From the NCBI GenBank assembly GCA_963678705.1, contig OY783209.1, positions 10,726,001 to 10,790,000 of the forward strand: DNA of 64,000 nucleotides, read 5' to 3'. Position 1 is the first letter of the stretch; each line of letters starts with the position of its first letter. Under the pieces are notes generated by a model. The model saw nothing but the letters and a program-made list of their open reading frames with translations. It was not told the origin of the DNA and did not search any database. A program made the position numbers and the translations under genes. This stretch comes from Panorpa germanica. Taxonomy: Eukaryota > Arthropoda > Insecta > Mecoptera > Panorpidae. Below are positions 37,601 through 49,000 of this stretch, piece by piece.

Positions 37601-40220
37601 CTCCTCTTAATTGAATATCAACTTATCACATGTGCTCTTTATAGAATTCAATCAATGTTAATATGTAAGATATTTTGTTTAATGTCGCATACTTTTATAG
37701 CAGTTTGGTGTTGACCACCTTAATATCTAATAATATAATTATAGGGATAAAAGATCAGGTGACCAAGCTGAACGCTGTTATAGGTATTTTTCAACTTTTA
37801 TTACTATATATATAAATATATATTCAGGGCCGGCCCGAAAAAACACGGGTCCGATGTAAAATTGACTTGCGGGATCTTTAGTATACAATAAATTTTAATT
37901 TCTTGCATTTGACTATTTATAACATTGAACAAATTAGTACAATAAGGAATACATGAAGCGGATAAATAATTTTATTATTATTAATAAATAAATAATAACA
38001 ATTATTATAAAAAGAAATTTGGTAGGCAAATAGTTATTCAATTTATTATTGAAATGTCGACCACTTTCTTTTGAGTATAAATCGTGATTATTTGTACATC
38101 TCTCAATTTTAATGACATTCTTAAGAACACCATCAAAATAATTTGTAAGAAACGCAAGTAATTCTATGATTCTTAACATGATAGAAAATGCAATAGATGA
38201 AGATGAAGATGAAAGTGAATATCAAAATGAAATTGAAGATGAAGATGAAGATGAAAATAAAGATGAAGCGGTATTGGCAGAAAAAGATAAAGTGGACTCA
38301 CTGGATCACAATGAAATTAAGAACTATGATCTAGTAATGAAAAACTTGACCAAATATTATAAAAGACTTCTTGTTGTGAATAAGATAAGTGTAGCCGTCA
38401 AATCGGAATGCTTCGGATTGCTTGGGAGCAATGGTGCTGGGAAGACAACAATCTTTAAGATGTTAACAGGCGATGTATCGATATCTAGTGGAATGGCTTG
38501 GGTCAAAGGCCTATCTGTGAAGACCGACAGCGTAGAAGTTAACAAACTGATTGGTACAAATTTAGAGGGAGATATGATTTATTTACTCTTTACTCTTTGC
38601 AAAGTAACATTTTTTTATATTTAGGCTACTGTCCACAATTTCATGGTCTCAATGACAACTTAACTGGTAGGGAGAATCTGGAAATCTTTTGTTTACTTCG
38701 CGGAATTAAAAGAGAAGAAACTTCCAATGTTTCTGTTAAACTTGCAAAAGACCTAAACTTTATTGAACATATTGACAAAAAGGTAATTTGAAGGTTTAAC
38801 AATATAGTGTTATGATATGAATACATGAGTATTAAAATATCTACCAGAAACTGGCTTCGACCCCAGATTTTCTGTTTAGTACACAGACGCTTTAAAACCA
38901 AGCTATCTCTGGCAAAAATTTTTTACTTATTTTTAATTGAAGACAGAACTCGTTGCATTGGTCGTTGAACAAAGAAGGTTTCATTAGTGCTGCCTAGCTG
39001 TACATACAGTTTCTTTATTGAATCAGTTGTCAATTCATAGAAAAGTCGCAATCGCTGGATATTTCTATTTAATTGAATTCTATTTTAAATGTCAAATGTA
39101 TCATAGGTCAGTGAATACAGTGGAGGGAACAAAAGAAAAATAAGCACCGCAGTCGCTCTCATCGGGAATCCAGGTGTTATTTATTTGGATGAACCAACAG
39201 CTGGTAATTAATTAAAAACCTAATAAACAACTGAATTTGCAGGGTTTTGTCCTTTTAGTTCTCCTGGCACTTTAAATAAATACTGCAGTGTTTAAATATA
39301 AAATAATTGCAAATTTGTGGTTCTAATAGCTAGCTTTATTTAGTTAACATATTGAATAAAAACAGGAATGGATATATCGGCGAAAAGAAATTTCTGGAAC
39401 GCTGTGTGCAAAGTGCGCGCATTGGGCAGGTGCATCATCCTAACCTCCAACAGTATGGAAGAATGTGAAATTTTATGTAACAGATTGGCAATTATGGTCA
39501 ACGGAACATTTGTGTGTCTGGGGTCTACAGAACAATTAAAAGAGAAATTTAGTTCGGGTAAGAAATTAATTAAGTTATTAATTTTTTATGTATTTATTAT
39601 GAAATAACTTAAATAATTTGACCTCGTAATAATGAAAGGTAATAAGCTAAAACACTTATTTTAAAAAGAAAATTGCAAACTAGTTCCCTCTTAAATATCA
39701 AATATAAGATTGTTATAAATATTCATATTATTATTTTTCAGGAATTACTTTAACTATAAAACTGTTGAAAATGAAAATATCTGCAGATCAGGATGTCACT
39801 AACAGGGACAAGTTCTACACTGATAGATTAGACAAAGTCAAGAATTTCATTACTAAAAACTTTCCACAAGCTACACTACAGTTAGTACAAACAAGTATTT
39901 TGTCATTTATTTACAACTAGAAGACTTTCCAAGAAAATATAGCCCGTCTTTTGAAATTGCTTAGACAAAAGTTTATTATTTACTTTATTAAGGGAATTAA
40001 TTATTAAACAAATAGTATTTTAGCCATTTCCTAATTTATTTTTAGGGATGAATATCAATGTGTCCTTGTGTACGAAATACCAATTTCTGAAGCTCCAGGA
40101 TCAAAGATTTTTGGAGTAGTCAACAAAGCAAGAGACGAACTAGAAATTGAAGATTACAACGTGGGGCACACTAGTCTACAACAAGTCTTCATTTCATACA
40201 TAAATAAACAAAGATATTAA
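31619..40220 (+). CDS. ABCA-1: full ABCA-type lipid transporter, 1720 aa
   Basis: Twenty-eight exons: 31619-31815, 32014-32284, 32367-32585, 32667-32882, 33251-33394, 33488-33614, 33704-33893, 33962-34164, 34229-34450, 34524-34753, 34831-34996, 35079-35501, 35579-35761, 35871-36070, 36139-36351, 36421-36525, 36582-36753, 36851-36976, 37077-37225, 37314-37392, 37506-37664, 37745-37783, 38185-38553, 38625-38782, 39107-39203, 39366-39557, 39742-39880, 40046-40220 (5163 bases, open throughout). Transmembrane segment 1 is near residues 30-48, followed by a large extracellular loop and the ABCA motif [14 protein letters not shown]1 has Walker [10 protein letters not shown], signature L-S-G-G and Walker B V-F-C-D-E-P. 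NBD2 has [17 protein letters not shown] and I-Y-L-D-E-P. The length is typical of ABCA3-like phospholipid exporters. An acidic D/E tract precedes NBD2. Its native poly(A) signal is cut off by the duplication junction. Confidence 0.93.
32908..33203. repeat. About 295-bp segment present only in ABCA-1 intron 4
   Basis: ABCA-1 intron 4 carries this segment, starting ctcgcacacggg and repeating that phrase about 40 bases later. The ABCA-2 intron lacks it and reads directly through the flanks. It may be an insertion in copy 1 or a deletion in copy 2. No clear target-site duplication or terminal repeat is visible. Confidence 0.6.
37827..37860. repeat. Possible hAT-like terminal remnant in ABCA-1 intron 22
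   Basis: CAGGGCCGGCCCG followed by AAAAAACACGGGTCCG resembles the GC-rich ends of some hAT elements. The same sequence is in ABCA-2 at 54179-54212, so it predates the duplication. No partner end was found. Confidence 0.3.
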
Positions 40221-42139
40221 CAACTTTGTGTTTTGTTAAACGACGTGTTTTCTAAGCTGATTAATATTTGTTCAAGAGTTGAGATAATTGCAGAGTTGTT
40301 TAGGAAAGAATATCCATCAAAAACTACCAATAAAGAAGTCGATGAACTTCTTAGACAAATTAAAATACTTGATGATGAAAAGATATCTATGAAAAGTAGA
40401 ATGAGAGACTTATCAAATAATTTAATTTCTAAAGAAGTACAAGATGAGATTGATAATCTTGTTCGAATGGCGGAAATTTTAAAACGACAATTACTAAGCC
40501 CGGAGAACTGCAACGAAGTCAATTTCCTACTAAATCAGATAATTGATTCAAAGAAGAAGATTCTGGAACTTGAAAATGATGTGGCTATATTAAAAAATAA
40601 TCCTAATGAAGAATGGTTAGAAACCTCTAAAAGTACAGACAAATTATCATCTACGTCATCGACTAACAAAAATGAAACAAATACCATTACATGTTCATGC
40701 ACATCAATAGCACCTCGAAAAGGCTCTTCCAGTGACCAACTCAATAACAAAAATGATAATCCCTCAATGGAATTTGCCAAATCGTCCTGGAATGAATCGA
40801 ATATAACTTCTTTTATCAATAATAAAGATAAAGTAAAATCTTGCCCTGTTGTTAAAGATCTGGTATCAGACTTGAAAGCTATAAATTGGAAAACACCGGA
40901 AACAGAAGATAGAGGAACAGGCTAGAAGAGACACAGCAGTTAAATTTCAAAAACCAAAGGAGAAAAACGAAATTGTAAATTTTTCAGGTTTGTGCAAATA
41001 AATTAATTTATCATATTTATTTATTATATTATATTTATCACTTTAGAAAAAGCAAATTTGGTGCAGATAGAATGTGACAAAAACGGGAAACCAAACGTTA
41101 TGGTGCCTATACCAATAGTGCCTATAGATTATTTAAAATCATCTAAATGTGACACGGAAGAACTCAACCGAGAGCGAAGATATCGAGCCCACATTTGCAA
41201 TGGTGTTGTAAGTATAAATGATTTGAACTTCTAAAGCTATAAAAACAATGCTCTTTAGATTAAAGATTAGTAGATTCTGCTTAAGGTAAATATTACATAA
41301 ATGCAAAGTAACATCAATGTTTTGTGTTTTTATAAAAAAGGTAATAGTAAAATAACTAGATACACAGAACTATATATATATACATGCATACAAGAATCAC
41401 AGGCGAACTCTCGTAATTTGAACTATAATAAGTTTATTTCCAGAATAAAGTAAAGCTGACCAATAAGGCAAGCATTTGGCCTAATTACCCTATATATTCA
41501 GACGCAACACCAGAAAGAAAGATCAATACACGGAAAAAAGAAATTGTGAATGAGAACTTGAAGGTAAGACTAATTTAATTTTTTTTAACATTTCTTGATA
41601 TATAACTTTATGATTTATACATTTAAAATGTATTGGTTTTGATAAATTATACTTTCAGACTTTCGTTCTACAAGAATTAAAAGAACTTCACACTAACAAG
41701 AAACAAACAATTCCATCTCGCGTGACGTCGAGGATTAGTTTTAGGAATCACAGTTTAACGCGGCTCACAGGCCTTCCCAAATACCTTCCTAAAAAACCTC
41801 TATCAGAAAAACTCCGTCGGATTAAGCAGGATAGATGCGGTAAGTGACACAAAACTAAACATAACCTTAAGTAAACCATCATTGCCATTCTTTTCTATTT
41901 GCAGCTCGAAGAGTTAAATCAACAAAAAATAGAGTACGTCCAAATATTGAGCGGCTGGTTCAGAGAACACAAGAAACAACTGAAGGGAAATGTAAGTCAA
42001 AACCTAATTCAATTTACAACCGAAATAATAATTTCCTACTACCACCAAGATCTGTACCGGTGGCGGATCCAGGCAGTATCACAACCAGACCCTCTATAAC
42101 GCAAGTTTCAGAGCCATCGTTTATCAGGACTAGTTGCGA

Positions 42140-42500
42140 GATTTAGAAGAGAGATACGATATTATTATTATTATTATTTATTTTAATGTTTTGACCACCC
42201 TACAAACAATTTGTCGTATCAGAGAGCGGTTAGACAGTAGTCAAACAGCGTTCGGGGAAACATATGTTAGTACTGGGTAGTACCACGACTTGCACCTCGG
42301 CAAACGTCGTTTGGAAAGTATTAGGAACGCCGTCAGAGGGGGTACGGAGCGTTCTGGCCGGAGCAGACATGCTGTCCAAAGCTTCATGTAATGTCACACT
42401 AATGTCTAATAGGATTCCAATCACCATTCGAGTGATACGATTCGCATCTAATTGGATTCCGATCAAAATTGTTTGTAAGGCATTAGGCAGTACATTCTTC
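42140..42500. other. Unclassified intronic segment of the gene E fragment
   Basis: Counterpart of the gene E intron at 28596-29070 with extra sequence (about 42240-42330 and 42398-42480) missing from copy 1. Open frames exist on both strands but neither shows a recognisable domain. It may be an old transposon scrap partly deleted from copy 1. Confidence 0.4.
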
Positions 42501-42592
42501 CGCCTTAAATCATTCAATTACATGTCATTGTGTAATATTCATTCATATGTTTAATTAAATAATTAGATTGTAATGATTTCTTTAGTGGCTAT

Positions 42593-42640
42593 AAGTATAA
42601 GTATAAGTCGCCGCCGAACTCTCGTGATTTGGACTATACC
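42593..42640. repeat. MITE half at a deletion breakpoint
   Basis: Right arm of the MITE-like element (CGCCGCCGAACTCTCGTGAT). It joins directly to the sequence before gene E exon 10, so the deletion that removed exons 10-11 ended in the element. Confidence 0.6.
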
Positions 42641-43127
42641 ATACTAATATACTGTATATGCCGATCATCCAGTTCATTAGTTTTTGAGTTACTCCACAAG
42701 TATATCAAAGTTTTCAAATCAAGTTTTCTTTGATTGCATTTCTGAGGTATCTGAGTCTAAATGAGATAAAGGGTACAATTTTACACATAACTACCTAATC
42801 AATTAAAAGTTCGATTTATTGTAGATATCCCACTAATAAACTGGACGATGAGTATATGTTTATTGGTCTAATAACCTGGTGCAACAACTTCTTGTGGAGA
42901 GAAAAAAATTGTTATTTGAAACAAGAAGTAGAGAAGTAGAGAAAATGTCACTGATACAAGTTCGGCGAAACCATCAATAATTTTAAGTTTAATGAATTTC
43001 AAGAATTCATAAAATAATTTTAATTATTGTATTCTCTGGCAAATAGTTCGTGAATGTATTGTTAAATGTGTATAGTCCCCCCCTGTGCTTGTCTAGAATG
43101 GTGTATAGTCTAGTGGTGATTCTCATT

Positions 43128-43133
43128 AATAAA
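43128..43133 (+). terminator. Duplicated poly(A) signal of the gene E fragment
   Basis: AATAAA matching the gene E signal at 30729-30734. It is one candidate for ending read-through transcripts from ABCA-1. Confidence 0.4.
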
Positions 43134-43438
43134 GAATTGCAACAGTAGTTCATTGTTCATATTTAAATAAGCTGGTTATTTTGGAAGTTGAGATACTTCA
43201 TTTCTTACTACAAGATTTCTAAGATTTCTATTAATTTGTATTCACTATCCAATGATTTAATTTATTACTAATATCTGAGAAAAAGAATAATATATCGTGG
43301 TCTTGTCAACGACCGAACGATCTTAATAAAATAAAAAAGTGATGTACTAGCGCAGTAATTCTCAAACTTTTTACTTCGAGCCCCCCTGCATAATCCAGCT
43401 GTAAGCCGGCCCCCCCTACATGTAAGCGTACTATATAT

Positions 43439-44368
43439 TGTTACGAATTTGCGGGCGTCTGAGCATACATAAATTATAGTTATAAAATAATAACTGGAAT
43501 TAGCAGAAAAGGTTGCGCATCCCTGTACAAATATCAAGACATTTTGATAACGAAGCTGTTTACTCGTTGGCGTATATCTTAATACGCGTGTTCTTGGAGA
43601 TAACATAAACAAATGCATACCATGCACTTGTGTCATTGTTTACGAGTGAACTTTCTAAAATCAAATATTACGCGTGTTGAGCGGAACGTCATAGAAATAG
43701 TCCGGAAGGTCAAACAGCGTATTTGGATAATTATAGGAATATTCTGGAAAGTCAGAAGTGTCGAGACCAGGGGAATTGTACTGCGTAAACCGCTGATATA
43801 AAAGGAGCAGAGCATCGCGTCGCGAGGCAGTCAGCGATAATAGTGAGTCCGCGAAAGTAAGTCAGTCTACGAGTAACAGTCAGTCCGCGATAGTCAGTCA
43901 GTAAGTCAACAACAGTCAGTCCGCAAGAAAACATCAGTCAGCAATAAGTGAAATATTAAACAGTAATAGTTATGAAGTAGTTGTAATTGTTTTTGTGTTA
44001 ATAAATAAAGTTTGTAAAAGTGTAAATCCTTCTTATTATTTTTAATTGTGGCTATTTCTTAATTTAATAAGTTACAACGCGACTAAATAGTGTCAACAAT
44101 TGCTCCGCTCGGCAATTTAAAAGAACCCCAGTCGCAGGCGTACTACGGCGTATATTTAGAAGGTTCGAGAATCCTAATCTCCCTTCCCTTAATCCTCGCT
44201 CGCACATACAAATTTGTACCTTTGGCGTCCTAGAAGGTTCCAGAGCCAGACTCCCTTCATTCCCCTTTCACGCTCTTACAAGTTTGTATCATTTGGTGTT
44301 AGAAGCTGGAGGATAGTTGCTACGTGCACACAAGCCGTCTCTCCGTTACGCCCAGTAAAATTGTAACA
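43439..44368. mobile_element. Solo LTR nested in the hAT element
   Basis: 930 bases beginning TGTTACGAATTTGCG and ending AATTGTAACA, so the ends are inverted TGTTAC/GTAACA. A 4-bp duplication ATAT lies on each side (43435-43438 and 44369-44372). Inside are a TATA-like box (TATAAAAG near 43797), a run of CAGTCAG-type repeats after it, and AATAAA near 44000. That order fits U3-R-U5 on the plus strand. No internal coding region remains. A 4-bp duplication suggests a Gypsy-type parent. Confidence 0.85.
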
Positions 44369-44498
44369 ATATTATAAGGGAGTCACATTTGACATTTTAT
44401 AATCACTTTTTATTTAGTTAAGTTTTGCATATTCTATGCATACTCTAATGGGGCAATAGGTTTAATCGTAATCAAACAACAAATTCTATACTTAATTG

Positions 44499-45248
44499 TT
44501 ATTTGTAACTCAAAGCAATAATATTATAAAGAGGTTTAGTGTGAAGGATGTGCTTGTTTCTTTCTGCGCATAGTTTCTTGAAACGCGGTGTCCGTTTTGA
44601 TAACGCTACTCTGAGTTCCTTGGTCGCATTCAGTCTTGAGCGATATTTATTCTTCATGGAAGCTAGAGCAGAAAACCCAGTTTCACAAGAATAAGTGGTG
44701 GCGAATGGAGTGAGTATTTTCAATACCCTTTCACTCAAAATTGAGTGTTCCTTTTGTACGCCAATCCAGAAGGATGTGAGAAAAGATTCTTTAAACTTCA
44801 TTTCAAGCCCAGTGTCACCTTGGAGGGTAATGAGATTTTCTTTTTCCTTTATGTTGAGGGAGCACTCATCGACTGATGGTTTGAACGGGTTTTGAATCCA
44901 TGCCAAACCATTAAAGTTTTCATTTAAATATTTTTCAAAACGAGATTTGACGATTTCTAAGTGTTTAAGAAAGCATTTCTTTGCATTGGTTGGAATAGTT
45001 TTGAGATCCATTTCTTCAATCATAATTTTAAAATTAGGAAATAGCTCCAAACTGTCACTTTGCAGACCGCCCTCGTACAAACGTAGCTTCATTACAAAGC
45101 TTTTCACCTTTTCAGTCCATTGCAGAAGGTTTGCATCTTTTTTCTGTATTTTCTGATAAACTAAAAAAAAAAAATGTTCGGCACTCATACAACGTTGACT
45201 AAAAATTATACACTTGTTGTAAGTAAATTTAATTAATTTTTCAACCAA
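44499..45248 (-). pseudogene. hAT transposase C-terminal fragment
   Basis: 249 codons antisense. The end has the hAT dimerisation region: P-F-A-T-T-Y-S-C-E-T-G-F-S-A, then N-K-Y-R-S-R-L. It resembles ZBED5/SCAND3-like hAT transposases. The BED zinc finger and the N-terminal catalytic region are absent, so it is a non-autonomous remnant. Confidence 0.85.
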
Positions 45249-45325
45249 GGTTTGGGCCCCCCTGAGCCTTCATTGCGCCCCCCTTGGGGGTCGCGCTCCA
45301 CACTTTGAGTTCCGCTGTACTAGCG

Positions 45326-46012
45326 CATCAATAACATATAAAAAGCGTATATTTTTCAAGTTTACTTTAAAAAATCAAATGCAAACTAATCGTATAAGGT
45401 TCGTAGGAGATTCAGAAGACGTGTTTGTAGTATGAGAACTTCGTAAATATGACCAGGTATGTGAAATGTTTGATTACCAAGAAATCGTTGTAAAATACCA
45501 TCATATTTATTGTATACATCTTCTTATAAATATTTCACTTTTCCTTTCTAACTGATTAAAGTCTCAAAATTAATATCATAATATTAATCCTATAATCCTA
45601 TCCTTTTTCACAATTTATCAATCTTCATCTTCCTTGTTGTTAATTTCCTGTTCCCGGTCGCCGTTAAATAAATTAAATTAGGAAAAAACTACTGCCTGAG
45701 CTGATTTCAAGCCACCATATAAAATGCAGTACCAAACATATACGAAAATAAACCCGCAGAATTAAAATTTAAAAGTGATGATGATAATGATGAAAAAAAT
45801 TATAATTAAAGTGACAGAAATATTACGGTTGAAAACAAAAAAATGTTAGAAAACAAAAAATTCTTGTTTCTTTGCTGTTTTGTCTCCGCTCTTGTTTAAT
45901 AAAATTATTAGTATTAATTACAATATTTGTAAATATTCGTTAAAATTAACATTTTCCTATTTTATGGAATATAGCCTAGTGACCAAAAACGGTTCTAGGC
46001 TAGGTTTTAACC
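45326..46012. other. 5' flank of ABCA-2
   Basis: Matches the ABCA-1 5' flank (about 30960-31618) with small indels. It ends in the same GGCTAGGTTTTAACC context before the ATG. No other feature is supported. Confidence 0.6.
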
Positions 46013-49000
46013 ATGGCAATTTATCGAAGACTTACTTTGCTTTTGTGGAAGAATTGGTTAATGCAATGGCGACATAAAATGCAAACCATTATTGAAATTT
46101 TGACGCCTCCTTTTTTCTGTTCAATAGTCATTTATTTGAGATATAATATTCCTGTAACACAAGAAAAAGAATCCCGAAAATATGATCCAGTTTCACCTTT
46201 CTTCTTGCCGTAAATATTAAAATAATTATCTATTTTACCAGGATAAGCATACCAGTTTCTGATTATTGGCCATGTGCTGCGAGATTATGTTCAGATTCCT
46301 CTGGAGTGCTTTAATACACTTTTATATTAAAGTTAGAGAATGTCCAGAATAATAATCAATGCTGTTAATAATTTCAGAGTGCACAGCAGCGCTACACCGT
46401 TTACTTGGAACGTTGCCTGGTCCCCAAATAATTCTGTGCTGAATCAAGTAATGGATCTCGCTTTAGCAGTGCCTAAAGGAAGCCTTAAAGACAATGGAAA
46501 CTCTTCATCAACGGAGAATGTTCCTCAAATTAACTTGACTCACATCCCATTTCAATCAAGTGAAACACTTACAGAATACCTAACTAATCCTATCGCCAAC
46601 AACATGAACGACACCTTAGCCGGTGTCGAATTTCCAGACGAATTGTCTGTAAGTCGAGTCAATTTAGAAAGTGTCAAAGAAATGTGTTTATGAACTCAAT
46701 GTATGAAATATATTTTAACGTATATTATAGGATATTACAGAATTGCCTAAAAATATTGAATTTAAGTTGCGATTTCCATCGGAAAAACGAGATTTTACAT
46801 CTAAGACCAGCAATCTCGATACTTGGAAAACTAAGTACCAGTTTGAATATATAGATGTGGGTCCGAACATGGACTACATTGATAATCCTCTGGGTTACAC
46901 CTCATATTTTTATGAAGGATTCGTTACATTGCAAAACCAGATATCGATGGTGCGGTGCATTCACTTTTAAATTTGATTTTAGTTAACTTTTCATTATTAT
47001 CACGTGTATTACTGATTTGTTTTAATGTAGGGTTTAATAACGATGCAACTCAAACCTAGCCCGTTGACGCGAGTGGACAATATTTTAACTGATAAAATTG
47101 ATAACCTACAGATGTTACCGTTTTTAACATTGAATCGTTTTCCATATCCGCCATTTAATAACGATCTTTTACTGATGGTTTTGCAACTACACTTTGGACT
47201 TTTACTTATGTTTAGTTTTGTTTATACTGCAATGAATACTGTTAAGGTAAATTAACAAAATTAAGACCGCTCCAATGTACAGATATATACACGAATATAG
47301 ATGGTTATTTATTTTTAAATTTTAGGTTTTAATTTACGAAAAAGAAAAGCAACTTACTGAAATTATGAAAATAATGGGACTCCCTAATTGGCTACATTGG
47401 ACAGCATGGTTTATAAAAACATTTTCCTTTTTACTTATTTTTAATGTTTTTTTAGTACTTCTGTTCAAGGTAAGGTTAATATGTTGAAATATTTCTTATA
47501 ACAATTAATATAATTAATATTGCTTGAACATCCGGTTATTATCCGGTAATCTGACTTTTTAGCTTCCGTGGTACAACCAACGAGCGCTTCTTCCCAAAAC
47601 CAATGCCGGAGTACTGTTCTTGTTCATAACCATGTATACATGCGCATCCATATTCTTCTGCTTTATGGTATCTGCATTCTTTAGAAGAGGTTAGTATAGT
47701 AATAGGTGACAATTGTGTCGTGATAACCGTTGGTAGTTACCCTATGTGTTATTTCATGAAAAACAACTACAATTGCAGCGAATTTAGGCTCGGCTGTTGC
47801 AGGAATACTTTGGTTTATAACATACTCACCGTGTTTCTCATTCATTCAGAGCTACCCCACGTACACATTAACTAATAAAATATTTCATTGTTTGTTATCG
47901 AACACAGCAATGGGGCTTGGATTTTTGGTAACAATGACATCCGAAAGAGCAAATGTTGGATTGCAATGGTAAGATTCTTTGTCATTTCCATTACGCAGCA
48001 TCCTTCTTGAGAATCTAATCACGTAATATTTATTAGGAATAACATAATGAAGCCGGTATCATATAATGATACTTTCTGCATCGGCATGGTGCTAATAATG
48101 CTTTCCATCGATTGTCTTATATATTTTACCATCACGTTGTACGTGGAACAAATATTCCCCGGAGAATTTGGTGTTTCCAAGCCGTGGTACTTTCCATGCA
48201 CGTTCTCCTTTTGGGGATGTAAATCAAACACAGATAGTGGTACGTTGTCATTTAGGATTACAAAATAATTATTAAATTGATATTAAATTTGTATAATTTA
48301 AAGAAAATGTGAGTAACATTCCTGAAGAGTTGGAGAGTGAAGACTGGGAACCAACGCCACAAGGCCTTGAAGCAGGAGTATCCATTAAAGGGCTGCGCAA
48401 AGTATATACGTCAACTGGTAAAGTAGCAGTTCATTGTCTGAATTTAGATATGTTTAAAAATCAGATAACTTCCCTTTTGGGACATAACGGAGCAGGAAAA
48501 ACTACTACCATGAACATGCTAACTGGTATTTCTATAATTACATTGGCATTACATTATTCCACCTTAAATCATTCAATTAAATATTAAATGAATTAAAGGG
48601 ATGTTCCAACCAACGTCTGGAACGGCAATTGTAAACGGTTTCGACATTCGGACGAATATTTTTGATGTTAGAAACTCGTTGGGATATTGTACTCAACATA
48701 ATATTTTGTTTGAGGAATTAACTATTAGGGAACATTTGTACTTCTTTGCAAGACTAAAAGGTTTGCATGGGAGAAAGTTAAAAGCAGAAATTCATCGATA
48801 TATTAAAGAACTACAATTAGAAAAACAGGTCAGAGTCTTGCAGAAACTTGTTGAAGTTGTGCATATGTTTAATAGTTGGTCATATTAACTAAAATGATCC
48901 TTTAGGAGAATGTGCAAGCACGTTATTTATCTGGAGGCATACAGCGGAAACTCTCGGTGGCTATAGCATTTTGTGGAGGATCGAAGGTTGTATTCTGTGA

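Larger units (their letters stand above)
25782..40237 (+). repeat. Tandem segmental duplication, copy 1
   Basis: This block, from the middle of gene E exon 5 to just past the ABCA-1 stop codon, is repeated in direct orientation at 40238-56584. Exons and introns align with few differences apart from copy-specific indels and transposon insertions. Copy 1 lacks the hAT, LTR and jockey insertions and so serves as the empty-site reference. Confidence 0.9.
40238..43017 (+). pseudogene. 3' fragment of gene E, decayed duplicate
   Basis: Direct duplicate of gene E from mid exon 5 to the final exon. It has no first half or start module. Compared with gene E, it lacks about 30 bases near 40867 and about 930 bases after 40881, where the gene E nonsense codon would lie. 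The frame then shifts to a stop at 40923-40925. Small exons 6 to 9 remain (41049-41209, 41444-41563, 41659-41839, 41905-41991). Exons 10 to 12 were lost in a deletion of about 1 kb ending in a MITE arm near 42593, and only the end of the last exon survives (42959-43017). It cannot code for a family protein. Confidence 0.9.
43353..45317 (-). mobile_element. hAT DNA transposon, internally defective
   Basis: The element runs from CAGTAATTCTCAAAC to an end whose reverse complement is CAGCGGAACTCAAAG. These are imperfect terminal inverted repeats followed by C-rich tracts on both sides. The flanks are the 8-bp direct repeat TACTAGCG (43345-43352 and 45318-45325). The matching site in copy 1 (near 30955) is uninterrupted, which confirms insertion. 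The only coding part is a C-terminal transposase fragment, and a solo LTR is nested inside. Confidence 0.93.

Noticed and set aside
38585-38624. A 21-base intron (gtaaca to tttag) before the second-NBD Q-loop exon
   Set aside because: Too short. The donor at 38554 makes a normal intron and gives the expected I-G-Y-C-P-Q sequence.
42230-42554. Open frames on both strands in the gene E fragment intron
   Set aside because: No recognisable domain, and the copy 1 counterpart is heavily deleted. Chance frames in transposon-like sequence are more likely.
43268-43934. Short open frames on both strands over the LTR
   Set aside because: They lie inside the solo LTR and show no protein similarity I can recognise.
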